From the NCBI RefSeq assembly GCF_004011695.2, contig NC_082414.1, forward strand, positions 930,001 to 994,000: a DNA stretch of 64,000 bases, given 5' to 3'. This DNA is from Ascochyta rabiei. Its lineage: Eukaryota > Ascomycota > Dothideomycetes > Pleosporales > Didymellaceae. The notes under the pieces were generated by a model. The model had not been told where the DNA came from. It worked only from the letters and a program-made list of their open reading frames with translations, and did no database searches. Each line of letters opens with the position of its first letter. Position 1 is the first letter of the stretch. The position numbers and the translations under genes were made by a program. Below, piece by piece: positions 19,436 to 29,083 of the stretch.

Positions 19436-22150
19436 ATGCCGGCGAGCGTCTCCGCCTACACCACTCTCGAGTCGCTCCTCATCTTCCAGTGCCTCAAGAG
19501 CTATGGCGTCACCCCCAACGCCTTCACCAAGACGTCGGAGCTGCTCAAGGCCAACCCCGACATCACCGGCCACAGCTTCTTCCAGAGCGGCCGCCTGAGC
19601 CCCGATGCCCTGCGCAGCTTCTACCTCGAGCGCCTGCGGAGGGAGCTGGACCTCGACCACGCCCACGCCCACGCCCACGCCCCCGACACGCCCGCCCGCC
19701 ATGCAGAGAACCCCAAGAAGCGCAAGGCCGCGGGCCCCACCCTGCCCACCGTCCAGGACTCGCTCCAGTACACCCACCTGATGCCCAAGCTCGTCGACAA
19801 GCTGTACGCCACCTACCGCACCGAGATGCTCGACCACATCCGCGCCGACGAGCTCCGCTACGAGAAGCTGCAGCGCGACGTGGAGAGCATCGAGCGCGGC
19901 GAGTGGGATGAGCAGCTGCACGCACGCCTCAACCGAAGGACCCCGTCGCCGCGCAGTCCCAGCCTGGCCAGCAAGTCGCCCCGTGTGCCCCAGAGCCCCT
20001 TGCCCCAGAGCCCCTTGCCCCAGCCTGCTGTCCAGAATGGCGCACGGGGACCAGAGCGACCGCCGCAGACACCACAACCGGAACCTGCTGCTGCTGCCGC
20101 ACCCAAGACTTCACCGTCTCCCAGGAAGAAAAAGGACAAAGCATCGACGCCTGCTACATCACAACACGCCGCTGCTGCCACACCTCAACAACCTGCTGCT
20201 GCTGCTGCTACGTCACCAAGCCCCCACCCAACCCAGCCTCAGCCTCAGCCTCAGCCTCAGCTCCAGCCTCAGCTCCAGCCTCAGCTCCAGCCTCAGTCTC
20301 AGTCTCAGTCTCAATCTCAGTCTCAGTCTCAGTCTCAGCCCCCACACCTCCACCAACCTCCACCACCAAGCGCAACATACAACGGCCCTCCATACCCACT
20401 TCTCTCGCCCTACCCTCGCGGACAGCCACCACTCCAACCCAGCCTCCAGCAAGGCCACGCTCGTCCCCACCCTCAGTCGCCTGCCCCAGGGCCGCCAGGG
20501 CCGCCACACCAGCCCCAACCTATTCAGCCCTACGCGCCCAACGGACCACCTCAATATGGACCACCCCACTTCTCCCCCACCCAACGCTTCCCACAGCAGC
20601 CGCCAGGGCCACACTCTCCCACCATGCACACACCACAGCAGCACAAGGCCTATTTCCCGCACCCGGGCCCGCCATCTCATCCTCCCCAGCACTTGAACCA
20701 CCCACCGCCACCCCAGGCCGGCTTCATGCTCCCACCCTTCCAGGTTTCTCCTCAGGATCCCTCGCGCGTCCACCATCCGCCGATCACGACACCACAGAAC
20801 CCTCAGGTGTCCACACCGATCAACAAGCGATCTTCCTCTCAGTCCCATCACCACACGCCAGGCGTCAACGCCAGCAGGCCGGGCGCGCCGCCTATCCATC
20901 CGTTGGTAACCCAGGCCCGGCAGTCCTTCTCCACTCCACGAAACAGTCGCTCGCCACACAGCGCCATAAGCACACCACGATCGGCAAAAACTTTCTGGAA
21001 ATCTCAAGCCTCTGCTACACCCGGCGGCGCCCCAGCAACACCGAGGCCTGCCATAGAGCCCATCGACGACTTCGTGCCACTGAGCGCTTCGAAACCAAGT
21101 CCAGTCAAGCCCAGGTCACAGCGGAAGCCAAGAGGGAAGGGCAAAGCGAAGGAGAGGGAAGATGAGAAGACGTTGGAAGAGAGGCCAGTGCCGGAAACGG
21201 AGACACAACCAGAAACACCCCTACCAACGAGTTCGCTGGAAGTACCTGCCCCCGACTCAGGTACTCGACAAGGGCGGTCACGGCGTAAAGCACCCGCGAA
21301 GCGCGGGAGACCTGGTAGTGTTGCTTCTTCACGCGCAGGTGGGTCTATTCGAGACCGTAGCAGGAGTCGGTCTATCCTATCCCACACCGACACCATAGCC
21401 GACACGGACTCCCAAGCCGGCCATCGAATCAAAACCGAGCGTAGAGGTTCCATGGACGATGGAATCGAGGAAGAGCCAGTGAACACACCTTCGCAGATGA
21501 CGACACGCCGACGAGGCGCCGCAACCACAACAGCGCCCCTCTCAACGCGCCGGAAGCGCAACGCCCGCGAAGCCTCACTCGCAGAGTCCGAAGACACCCC
21601 CGGCACACCCGGCCCACCTCGTATCGTTCTCGCACACCGCAACTTCCACCGCACCTGCCAGCCCATGCTCGACGACATCACCTCCCACAAGCACGCATCC
21701 ATCTTCACTGTAGCCGTCCGCCCCAAAGACGCAGAAGGCTACTACGACATCATCAAGCGTCCGACGGACCTCTCCACCATCAAGAAAGCCCTGACCAACG
21801 GCGCAAAATACGTCACCGCCACTGCCTCGGACACGCCCATTGGCAGCCCTGGCGGCGCGGGCGCGACAATCGAGCTGCCTGTCAGCAGTGACGTTGTGCC
21901 ACCCAAGGCCATTGTGAACCCCGCACAGCTGGAGAAGGAACTCATGCGCATGTTTGTCAACGCCATGATGTTCAATCCGGGCGAAAAGGGGGTCGTGGAG
22001 GATGCGAGGGAGATGTTCGAGTCTGTGCAGAGGAGCGTCTCGAGCTGGCGCAACGTGCATGGCAGAAATCAAGGAAGAGCGGATCAAGGCGAAGGCACGC
22101 CTATGGAGGGTGAGGAGGAGGGAACAAGCAGCAAGCGTAGGAAAGTGTAG
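19436..22150 (+). CDS. BRD8-like bromodomain protein, probable NuA4-type complex subunit, 904 aa
   Basis: Single exon. The ATG at 19436 (MPASVSAYTTLESLLIFQ) is preferred since the in-frame codon at 19418 is GTG. The N-terminal 150 residues hold a conserved helical region (LLIFQCLKSYGVTPNAFTK and a Lys-rich KKRK patch, then a helix around DKLYATYRTEMLDHI). The middle, about residues 170-720, is disordered and rich in Pro, Gln, Ser and Arg, with a QP/QS hexanucleotide-encoded run at about 270-300. A bromodomain fills about 735-870: FHRTCQPMLDDI, DAEGYYDIIKRPTDL and MFVNAMMFNPG, with the conserved Tyr and the Asn of the acetyl-lysine pocket. It ends in a KRRKV nuclear signal. Assignment to a BRD8-like subunit of the NuA4 acetyltransferase is inference from architecture. 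Confidence 0.8.
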   Translation: MPASVSAYTTLESLLIFQCLKSYGVTPNAFTKTSELLKANPDITGHSFFQSGRLSPDALRSFYLERLRRELDLDHAHAHAHAPDTPARHAENPKKRKAAGPTLPTVQDSLQYTHLMPKLVDKLYATYRTEMLDHIRADELRYEKLQRDVESIERGEWDEQLHARLNRRTPSPRSPSLASKSPRVPQSPLPQSPLPQPAVQNGARGPERPPQTPQPEPAAAAAPKTSPSPRKKKDKASTPATSQHAAAATPQQPAAAAATSPSPHPTQPQPQPQPQLQPQLQPQLQPQSQSQSQSQSQSQSQPPHLHQPPPPSATYNGPPYPLLSPYPRGQPPLQPSLQQGHARPHPQSPAPGPPGPPHQPQPIQPYAPNGPPQYGPPHFSPTQRFPQQPPGPHSPTMHTPQQHKAYFPHPGPPSHPPQHLNHPPPPQAGFMLPPFQVSPQDPSRVHHPPITTPQNPQVSTPINKRSSSQSHHHTPGVNASRPGAPPIHPLVTQARQSFSTPRNSRSPHSAISTPRSAKTFWKSQASATPGGAPATPRPAIEPIDDFVPLSASKPSPVKPRSQRKPRGKGKAKEREDEKTLEERPVPETETQPETPLPTSSLEVPAPDSGTRQGRSRRKAPAKRGRPGSVASSRAGGSIRDRSRSRSILSHTDTIADTDSQAGHRIKTERRGSMDDGIEEEPVNTPSQMTTRRRGAATTTAPLSTRRKRNAREASLAESEDTPGTPGPPRIVLAHRNFHRTCQPMLDDITSHKHASIFTVAVRPKDAEGYYDIIKRPTDLSTIKKALTNGAKYVTATASDTPIGSPGGAGATIELPVSSDVVPPKAIVNPAQLEKELMRMFVNAMMFNPGEKGVVEDAREMFESVQRSVSSWRNVHGRNQGRADQGEGTPMEGEEEGTSSKRRKV

Positions 22151-23195
22151 AACCATGTCCCCGTGCTCGGCAGCTCTACGCCCGGACATGGATGGCACCA
22201 AACCTGACCATGTTCACATGCATCAATCACCATGAACCCAAGCTTTCTGTCTTGTGCTGCCCGTGTGGTACAAGTATCGTACGAACCAGCGTAGACTTGT
22301 CTCAATGTCTTGCAACACATTGAATTCCATGTAGATGGGCGGTATCTCTAGAGGTGGTCAATGTTGGCACGCAACCAAGCCTCTCATCGCAGCCAACTCG
22401 AAGGGATGGAGTTGTACTTGTGCATAGCTAGAGTTGTACTTGTGCGTAGCATGGACTGGGCAGAGAAACCAGCAGTCTGTTGCTCAGTTGCGCGACAAGT
22501 ATATCCTCACGGTGACAGACGCTTCAGGCCTGTGGCGCCGTGATGTATCCACAGTAGGTGTAGCTACACCGACAGATTATCATACGCCAGATGTGGGACT
22601 CATGGCGAAAAGGCGGTCGGGCCTTTGTCTGCTTGCAGGTGCGTTCGCACGGGAGATGGGGTTGATCATGCCCCGCTTCCGTTGCATGCAGCTTGTTGTA
22701 CCAGTAAGATGGCAAGCCGCGCGTGGAGGTGGGTCTTGGCGCTCCAATAAATCGATTCTTGGGGCTGCTCGGTTCGTCATCTGCTGGCGTGATGTGTGGT
22801 CTTTGGATGACGAGGAGTGAGTTGTCAAGCGGGAAACCGGACAGGCCGCAGAGCCGCGCCATAGCGAACATGTTCGCATGATATGGCTCTGTTTGGTAGT
22901 ATTGGCTCTGCGTACTTAAAGAAGTGGGATGGCTCGGAAAAGTAGAGTAGACAGAAGGACATTCACATTGGAGAGAGCTAGAGCTACCCCACATCGCACT
23001 AAGCCCTACCAGGACCCCAAACCAAACATCGAATCCTGATGGCGTCTCAGCGTCGAACACCACGAAATCGCAGTAGTAAGTCTGACTTGCCCAATGATAC
23101 TGCTACATGCCTTGACTGCCTGACCCGCAAGCAAGGCTGTAAGGCAGCACGCGTGCGACGTAAGGCTTACGGGCGCCACAGCCAACCCCGCCAAC
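22151..23195. other. Intergenic; possible 5' exon of the next gene
   Basis: About 1 kb. Two copies of GAGTTGTACTTGTGC lie close together at about 22410-22446. Near the right end an ATG at 23040 (MASQRRTPRNRSS) is followed at once by a GTAAGTCTGAC donor-like sequence, so it could be a short first exon of the gene at 23196; no acceptor could be fixed. Confidence 0.4.
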
Positions 23196-24032
23196 ATGAC
23201 TGTGGCCATGCTTGACCGTGCCGTACCTTATACCTCGCTGATGCACGACTGGGTGCAAGGCTCTCCACAACACTTTCAGGATCGCCTGGTGCTGATCGGC
23301 TCTCCTGACGGGGATTACAACCCCTCTCATTCGCACCTTCCGGCCACGCCGTACCTATACCCGCCGTCGATTCACAGCAGCTCATCCATGGCGCCTATGC
23401 GTCGCCAACCCTGCGCATCCACCGCCTCCAATCACCCGCCTTCGCTAACCTCCTGCCACACACGAACCGATACCAGTACAGACAGCTCCGTCTGCACAGG
23501 CGTCGCGGATCAGATTCTGGGTTTCTCGTTGCTAGAGGAAGTCGGTGGCGTGTTGGTACAGCCGTTTTCCGAAGTGGAGGCGCCCGTTTACGAATGTGTG
23601 TTCTGGTTCTTGAACTGCCATTACTTGACGCAAGACAGGAATGAGTGGAAAACACACTGCCTCAGCCACTTCCACGGCGAAGATCCACCACGTTCTGTAA
23701 TGTGTCCGTTGTGCGGCTGGGAGACATCCCGCAGTCACGGCTCAGAAGCATGGGGCCTTCGAATGCACCATCTTGCGGACGGACACTTTGCGTTTGGTCA
23801 AAACTTGCGCACATCGCGGCCGGATTTCCATCTCTTCCACCATCTTTGGCAGAAGCGTCTCATCGGCGACCAAGACCTGAAAGAGTTGAAAGGTGGCAAC
23901 CACAACCTGACACACGCGCCGAGTAACTTTGTGACAACACAAGGACGAGGGCCGCTACGCGAGAGAAACGGTAGAGGCGTCGGACGGCAGAGGTTGCAGC
24001 ACGTCCCCGAAGGACAGACACGCCGCCGCTAA
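23196..24032 (+). CDS. Fungal zinc-finger-like protein of unknown function, 278 aa
   Basis: The C-terminal half, about residues 120-255, matches a family I recall as common in ascomycetes: YECVFWFLNC, EWKTHCLSHFHGEDPPRSVM, CPLCGWETS, LRMHHLADGH, then RTSRPDFHLFHHLWQKRLI and DLKELKGGNHNLT. The Cys and His residues form two C2H2-like zinc-binding candidates (C-x(9-10)-H-x(4)-H and C-x(2)-C...H-x(4)-H). The N-terminal part is Ser/Pro/Thr-rich and holds WVQGSPQHFQDRLVLIGSP. No enzymatic domain is visible. The start is uncertain: the ATG at 23196 is the first in frame, but a spliced upstream exon around 23040 is possible. Cellular role unknown. Confidence 0.65.
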   Translation: MTVAMLDRAVPYTSLMHDWVQGSPQHFQDRLVLIGSPDGDYNPSHSHLPATPYLYPPSIHSSSSMAPMRRQPCASTASNHPPSLTSCHTRTDTSTDSSVCTGVADQILGFSLLEEVGGVLVQPFSEVEAPVYECVFWFLNCHYLTQDRNEWKTHCLSHFHGEDPPRSVMCPLCGWETSRSHGSEAWGLRMHHLADGHFAFGQNLRTSRPDFHLFHHLWQKRLIGDQDLKELKGGNHNLTHAPSNFVTTQGRGPLRERNGRGVGRQRLQHVPEGQTRRR

Positions 24033-24851
24033 CTTTGATGCTCTTTCTCTTCACACCAGTACCGGCTGGCTTCGGCATCTCGCAACTCATGAAGCGCTTT
24101 CATATGATACCCTACTCTTTTTCTACCACACGTACGCTCCGTGTGCTTCTGTTATATTCCATAACACAGACTGAATCGGAATGATCGTTGGCGTATTGGT
24201 GTCATTCTACCATTCGTCAATTTCTTACAAGTCCAGGTATAATGAACGTCTGCATGCTGGAAATGTTCAATATATACAGTAAAATTCATGCTCTTTCTCA
24301 AGCAAAACACAAAACAAGAGAATGGGACGTGTGCGGCACCCGGCTTATTCATCTTCTTAACCTCGAGCTTTTGGCATCGTTGTTGTCCAAATATGCTGGT
24401 TTCTCTCGCGTCTCATTCGACATCTCTAGGTACCTTCCAACTCAAGCATTGCATCCCCATTCGATCTTACCATCATAAAGTGTATGTTCGCTGACAAATC
24501 AGGGCGCAAGTTCAAGCTGGCGTTTTCAGGTTGGCAGTACATTCGGTACCAGAAATCAATCAATCACGAACGCCTAAAAGCCCATCGAACTCGCGGTACC
24601 GTAGATTGCGGCGGTAGTGCCTTAGTGCGTAGATATAAATCTCGTTTGAAGCGTCCCTTAACACCCATCCCCATGACTGATCCTCAACCTCACAGTCTAC
24701 TAACAACCAGGTATACAATATGTTTTTGTACGTGGCGTCCAACAGGACCAACAATGTCAGTCCTTGGCTTTCAACGTCTCGCTTCCGGACTTGGATACCA
24801 GGACCCTTTTTGTAAAGGCCCGTGTGGCCTCAGTTCACTGAACTTCTTGCG
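24033..24851. other. Intergenic, no supportable gene
   Basis: About 820 bases with overlapping short ORFs in several frames and no recognised protein similarity. AT content is somewhat higher than in the flanking genes. Confidence 0.5.
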
Positions 24852-25700
24852 ATGCATCATCATCTCTACGTCTCCTTCGCACAGCAAACCAGCATGCCAA
24901 GCGCGCCTGTGGCTACTGCAGGGTCTATCAACAGTGGGACTGTCTCCCCGTTGCTGCGGCTCCCACCTGAGCTGCGCCTATTGATCTACAACAACATGGC
25001 TAGCGATGCGGAACGCCGTCTACCTCTGGACAAGGTGTTCCTCTATTACCACGATATAGATCCCGCTATCCTTCAGTGCTGTAAGCTCGTGCGTAGAGAA
25101 GCCCGCGCCCTTCTTCGAGACCTACGTCGGGACATTCCCCCTACGCTCGTCCTCACCCTCGACCTCCCCAAGACCCCCATGACCATCGACACTCCCAACT
25201 CTCGCAGTCTGAGCGCAGTCGTCCGTATGCTGCTCGGCGGCTACCACTACTGGCTGGAGCACTGGTCTTCGTCGTCCGCCAGCCACGTGCCCATGGGCTT
25301 CTGCGACTTCTTCCGGCGCTTCGAGCAGCCCCTTGCGCTGATGCAGAGCGAGAACTTCATCATCACAAACCAAAAGGAGCTCGAGGGCTACTACAGCCGA
25401 ACACTGCGCCAGATGCTACGGGCACGCAGCTTGACGATATTGCTCCGCCTGAGTACGAGCTGCACGCAGCCACTAAAACCGGATGGCCTCGTCTATCTGC
25501 TGCCGCTCGGGGGCACTTTTGGCCCGTACGACCCACGCATCCTTTCCATGGACGTCGTTCTCGTCGTCAACACACAGCGAACATCCCTGTTCGAAAGCAC
25601 AGTCCCTCTATCTGCACATGGGCCAATTAGACCTCTCCTTCGTGTCGGGCCACCGGACGCGACGAAGGACAGTCATGCCACGGATACGGATACGGAGTAA
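24852..25700 (+). CDS. F-box-like (2EXR-type) fungal protein, about 283 aa
   Basis: The N-terminal motif LLRLPPELRLLIYNNM is the characteristic start of fungal F-box-like/2EXR proteins, followed by the ILQCCKLVRREARALL helix expected for the same fold. The rest is a typical divergent alpha/beta region with no catalytic motif. The start could be the ATG at 24852 or the one at 24894 (MPSAPVATAG); the codon at 24822 is GTG and is not used. Such proteins are abundant and mostly uncharacterised in Pleosporales; recruitment of substrates to SCF ubiquitin ligases is possible but not shown. It ends in a Thr/Asp repeat (DTDTE). Confidence 0.65.
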   Translation: MHHHLYVSFAQQTSMPSAPVATAGSINSGTVSPLLRLPPELRLLIYNNMASDAERRLPLDKVFLYYHDIDPAILQCCKLVRREARALLRDLRRDIPPTLVLTLDLPKTPMTIDTPNSRSLSAVVRMLLGGYHYWLEHWSSSSASHVPMGFCDFFRRFEQPLALMQSENFIITNQKELEGYYSRTLRQMLRARSLTILLRLSTSCTQPLKPDGLVYLLPLGGTFGPYDPRILSMDVVLVVNTQRTSLFESTVPLSAHGPIRPLLRVGPPDATKDSHATDTDTE

Positions 25701-26072
25701 GCCATCGCTTCCAGCCAACCTTGGCACTTTCTACTTCGTCTCCTCAAGCAGACCTCGAGATTACCAGGTTGACGTCTTTGTTCCACTTGGCCGTATCTAC
25801 AGCCAACCCCAGCTTTCCCAACGGAGGCCAATGGTCTCATGTAAAAATAGGACGAGTTTGCTGCTGGATGGAGTCGTTGGGATTTTTTGGATATATAGAG
25901 CCCTGAGTATAACGAGGACAAGCGTTGAGGTTTTGGTGATGCGATATCAGAACGTCGTGCGTTTAAAGTCAATACAGTCAGATCCATAGCACTATATCAG
26001 AACACAACCTGACACTGCGTTGCAGCTTGAGTTTTCCGTAACTGTAAAAAAAAGGGAGAATCGAAAGGAGAG

Positions 26073-26111
<39 letters not shown>

Positions 26112-26651
26112 GCGCAAGTTTGAATCGTCCCAGGGGTATTGATCAATACCCCGAAGCTACAAAAAAACCAACACTCAAACCCACCGCTCATATCCATCAT
26201 CTACCCAACAGGATTTGACCCCAGGCACCAAACACCGTCTCAACATCCGTCTATCCATCCACCCATCCAACGACCACCAGCCCCCCCATCCCATCCTAGC
26301 CACACCAACAACCCAAAGAAAAGCCCACAAAAACACCAACCCCCAACCCCCAAGACCCCGAATCCCCCGCCAAAATAAAAATAAAAATCCAAAAAATCGT
26401 GAGTTCAGCACCCAAAGAATAGCACCCCCCTAGCTAGCTCAAAGCAAGCGCGCGCGGCGAGCTTAACCCGCCCCGCCCCGAGCCGCCCCGCCCCGCTCCC
26501 TCCAGACTAGCCAGAGCGGCGCCCGTAGCAGCCGTCCGCAATGCAGGGCAGCACTTGAGAGGAGGAGGACAGAAGTGTGATACGGTAGTGATGTGAGGCG
26601 CTGGGTATATGAAGTTTAATGCGGGCAACACCTGCATCGAAAGATGAAAAG
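25701..26651. other. Intergenic with simple repeats
   Basis: About 950 bases. Contains an (AG)n microsatellite at 26075-26107, a strongly C/A-rich strand at about 26160-26360 (many CCA, CCC runs) and a CCGCCCCG-rich patch at 26468-26498. Frames read across the C/A-rich strand (His/Pro-rich) are compositional and unsupported. Confidence 0.6.
26075..26107. repeat. (AG)n microsatellite
   Basis: Uninterrupted AG run of about 16 units apart from one early C. Confidence 0.9.
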
Positions 26652-26725
26652 GCCCGGCTGGCACAATTGGTTAGCGCGTGAGACTTTTAATCTCAAGGCT
26701 CAGGGTTCGAGTCCCTGGTCGGGCG
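26652..26725 (+). tRNA. tRNA-Lys, anticodon TTT, no intron
   Basis: A complete 74-nt cloverleaf. The acceptor stem GCCCGGC at 26652-26658 pairs with GTCGGGC at 26718-26724 (one G-U), discriminator G at 26725. The anticodon stem TGAGA/TCTCA encloses loop CTTTTAA, giving anticodon TTT at 26686-26688, which decodes AAA and AAG lysine. The B box GGTTCGAGTCC is at 26704-26714 and an A-box-like TGGCACAATTGG at 26659-26670. A run of seven T at 26733-26739 is the RNA polymerase III terminator. Confidence 0.97.
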
Positions 26726-26732
26726 AAGTTGC

Positions 26733-26739
26733 TTTTTTT
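26733..26739 (+). terminator. Pol III terminator of tRNA-Lys
   Basis: Seven consecutive T residues beginning 8 bases after the tRNA 3' end. Confidence 0.85.
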
Positions 26740-26748
26740 GTTGCTGGC

Positions 26749-26776
26749 TTCTTCTTCTTCTTCTTCTTCTTCTTCT
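26749..26776. repeat. (TTC)n microsatellite
   Basis: About nine TTC/CTT units just downstream of the tRNA terminator, between the tRNA and the 3' flank of glucokinase. Confidence 0.9.
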
Positions 26777-27042
26777 GGCGAGATGTTCGTTTGCATGGGT
26801 TCGTGCGGACATACACGCGAGGGCTGTGAGTGCTACGTGCGGCTGTTTGTGGTCGCTGCTTGCGGTGTGGGTAGAGGCGGGATGTCCAAAACATCAAATG
26901 CAATCTTCAGAGTGGTGGTTCGCACTGTGGCGTGTTTCGTTTTGCTCTTTGGGGTCACATAGCGATGACATTGCACATCAAGTCTCGTTTCACATATATA
27001 CCGTCCATCTAACACAGCTCCGTGCTGCTCTCCAAGATGCAT

Positions 27043-28723
27043 CTAGTCCAGCTGTGGCTCGGGAACCTGTCCAGCAACAAGCGCAATGAGCGCGGCGCCG
27101 ACACCAGAACCATCCTTTGCGATACCGATGCGGATGTGCTTCTCGCCACGTTCCCCAATCTCGGGAACCGTGCGGAGAGCCTCCCTGATGTGCTCCTCAA
27201 AGTCGGGGTAAAACTCGACGAGCGAGCCATCGACACCGACATCGACGACGTCGTCCTCATTGACCTCGACGTTTCCTCGTGGAGGGTTGATACCAGCCTT
27301 GTCTTCAGTTGTGGCGGTGCCCTTGTGCTTGTCTAGTCGACCGGTGTTGATGATGATGGCGCCAATGGCCACAGCCGAAAGGCGAGCTGCGCGACGGCCG
27401 ATGGTGCCAGCGATCTGCTTGACGGCCTCTGCATCCTCAGTGCTAGCAGCCGAGATGCCATAGTCCTTGTCCAGCGTCTGCCTGATCACGCGGTGGCTTG
27501 GGCTGCTGTCACCCGCACAAATGCTCAGGAAGCTTGTGTCGATGCCCCACTGCTTGAATATCGCACTCTCGCTGTCAATCTGTGTTGTGCTGTGGATGTC
27601 GTTCGACGAGGAATTGTCGTCCTGGAAGAGAGGCACTTTGGGGTCCTTGATGAGCTTGACAAGAGCGAGACGGAGAAGTTCGCCCAAGAACATGCCAGAT
27701 ACGCGCTTCTCGAACATCTGGATGCCAGGGTTGACAGAGTTCTTGTCGAGCTCGACATCATATGGAGTGTTGGGCAGTGTGCGGAGGGAGTTGTCGAAGG
27801 AACCCCACTCAGTGTTGACAATCATCTCACCGGTCGACTTATCAAACTCTCCTACGTTCTTTGCCTTTGTGAGCTTGGTAACCTTGTCCAGCTTCTCGAC
27901 GTAAGCACCGTTGGTACCCGTTCCGAAGATAGCTCCGAGCAAAGTGCCGGTCTTGCCTGGCGAGGCATACGAACGGGCCATGAGCGTTCCAACGGTGTCA
28001 TTGACCAGCGCGGCGACCTTGACGGGCAAGTGCAGCTCGTCAATCTCGGTCTGCAGCAGGGCGCAGACATCCTTGCCAACTGCATCCTGGATGTCGAAGC
28101 CCTTGGTCCAGCGCATGAGCAGACCCTTGTTGATGCCGACCTGGTTCACAGGGAAGGAGAAGGTGAATCCGAGGTTGAAGACCTCCTCCGGCTGTCCTCC
28201 TGTCTGTCGACGCTTCAACGTGCCAGCGTAGTGGTCCTCGTGGTGTGCTTGGAGGAACTTCTCGATCTGCTTGGCGAGGAAAGAGAAGAGCTCCTTCGAG
28301 GTCTTCGCGGTCATGAGCTCCTGCGGAACCGCGACCTTGCTCTGGGTAAGGGAGAAGGTGGTGTTGCCGTGCAGCTGAATGGAGCAGACACGGAAGTTGG
28401 TGCCGCCCAAGTCGACGGCCATGTAAAGACCCTAGGTTCACAGTCAGCCCTGCTGGCACCGTGTTTGTGCTTCAAAAGTGGTCGCGTGCCTTTTCAGTGC
28501 CATTGGGCACGGCGGTGACGTAGGTTGGGATCTGGCTCAGCTCGGTGCCCTCCTGCTGGAGACCCTCATCTGGGCACTGTCAGCGTCTTGTTCGCCTGCT
28601 GTGGCGTTTGTGCTTGGGGCGCATACCCATCTCCCTGATGAACTCCTTCACCGCCTTGTTCACAGCATCGTTGCTAAAGTCGAACTCGGCGGCGACCCGC
28701 ATCGCCTGGTCGGTGAGAGCCAT
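27043..28723 (-). CDS. Glucokinase (hexokinase family), three exons, 521 aa
   Basis: Phosphorylates glucose with ATP in the first step of glycolysis. Exon 1 is 28723-28627, intron 28626-28570 (GTATGC...CAG); exon 2 28569-28490, intron 28489-28432; exon 3 28431-27043. The second intron begins GC rather than GT (AAG|GCACGC...CCTAG) and its removal gives NGTEKGLYMAVDLGG, the expected family sequence. Motifs in order: phosphate-1 DLGGTNFRV at about 66-74, FNLGFTFSFP and TKGFD of the sugar site, LVNDTVGTL, phosphate-2 GTGTNGAYV, NTEWGSF, and GSGVGAALIA of the adenosine site. The start MALTDQAMRVAAEF matches fungal glucokinases better than hexokinases. The frame stays open upstream to an ATG at 29083; see the separate entry. 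Confidence 0.9.
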
Positions 28724-29083
28724 GCTGCGGGTGGGGCGGGTGTTGAAGGTGCCTTCGGACTCGACGGCCTGCTCGGGCTTTGGGCAGATCTGGGGCTCGT
28801 GGAGGAGCACGGGGTTGCGGAGCGTGATGCCTGGGGAGCGGATGTGCCAATGCTGGTCTTTGGTGAAGAGGCGCAGGGCCGTGTGAGAGAAGTGGGGTGC
28901 AAAGACTTGGAAGAAAAGCGCTAGCAGGACGACGATTGCACCGATCACAGTGTGGGTCGCAAGGGAAACTCGACCAGGTTTACGATGGGGAGGGCTCCAG
29001 TTGGACTGGGGCCTCCTGGGCGCGGTGGTGGCTTTAAATGGGCGTGCAGGAGCGCTGGTGCTCCTGAAGTGTCTGTTGACCAT
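28724..29083 (-). other. In-frame upstream extension of glucokinase with a membrane-segment-like stretch
   Basis: From an ATG at 29083 an open frame of 120 codons leads without a stop into the glucokinase start at 28723. It encodes a Pro/Arg-rich basic start, a strongly hydrophobic segment (VIGAIVVLLALFFQVF) and a soluble linker. This could be a 5' UTR that happens to be open, or an alternative N-terminus anchoring the enzyme in a membrane. Nothing in the sequence decides between the two. Confidence 0.35.

Noticed and set aside
18956..20077. Minus-strand 373-codon Gly/Val/Asp-rich frame
   Set aside because: Runs over CGT and GC-rich repeats and the antisense of a conserved coding region; no recognisable domain.
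20213..21007. Minus-strand frame with a long Leu-Arg repeat
   Set aside because: It is the antisense of the CTCAG/CTCCAG repeats in the bromodomain gene; composition alone explains it.
22524..23063. Minus-strand 179-codon frame
   Set aside because: Begins in the likely promoter/5' exon of the zinc-finger-like gene and has no recognisable domain.
27493..28518. Plus-strand 341-codon frame opposite glucokinase
   Set aside because: Antisense shadow of a strongly conserved enzyme with its own motifs and splice sites.
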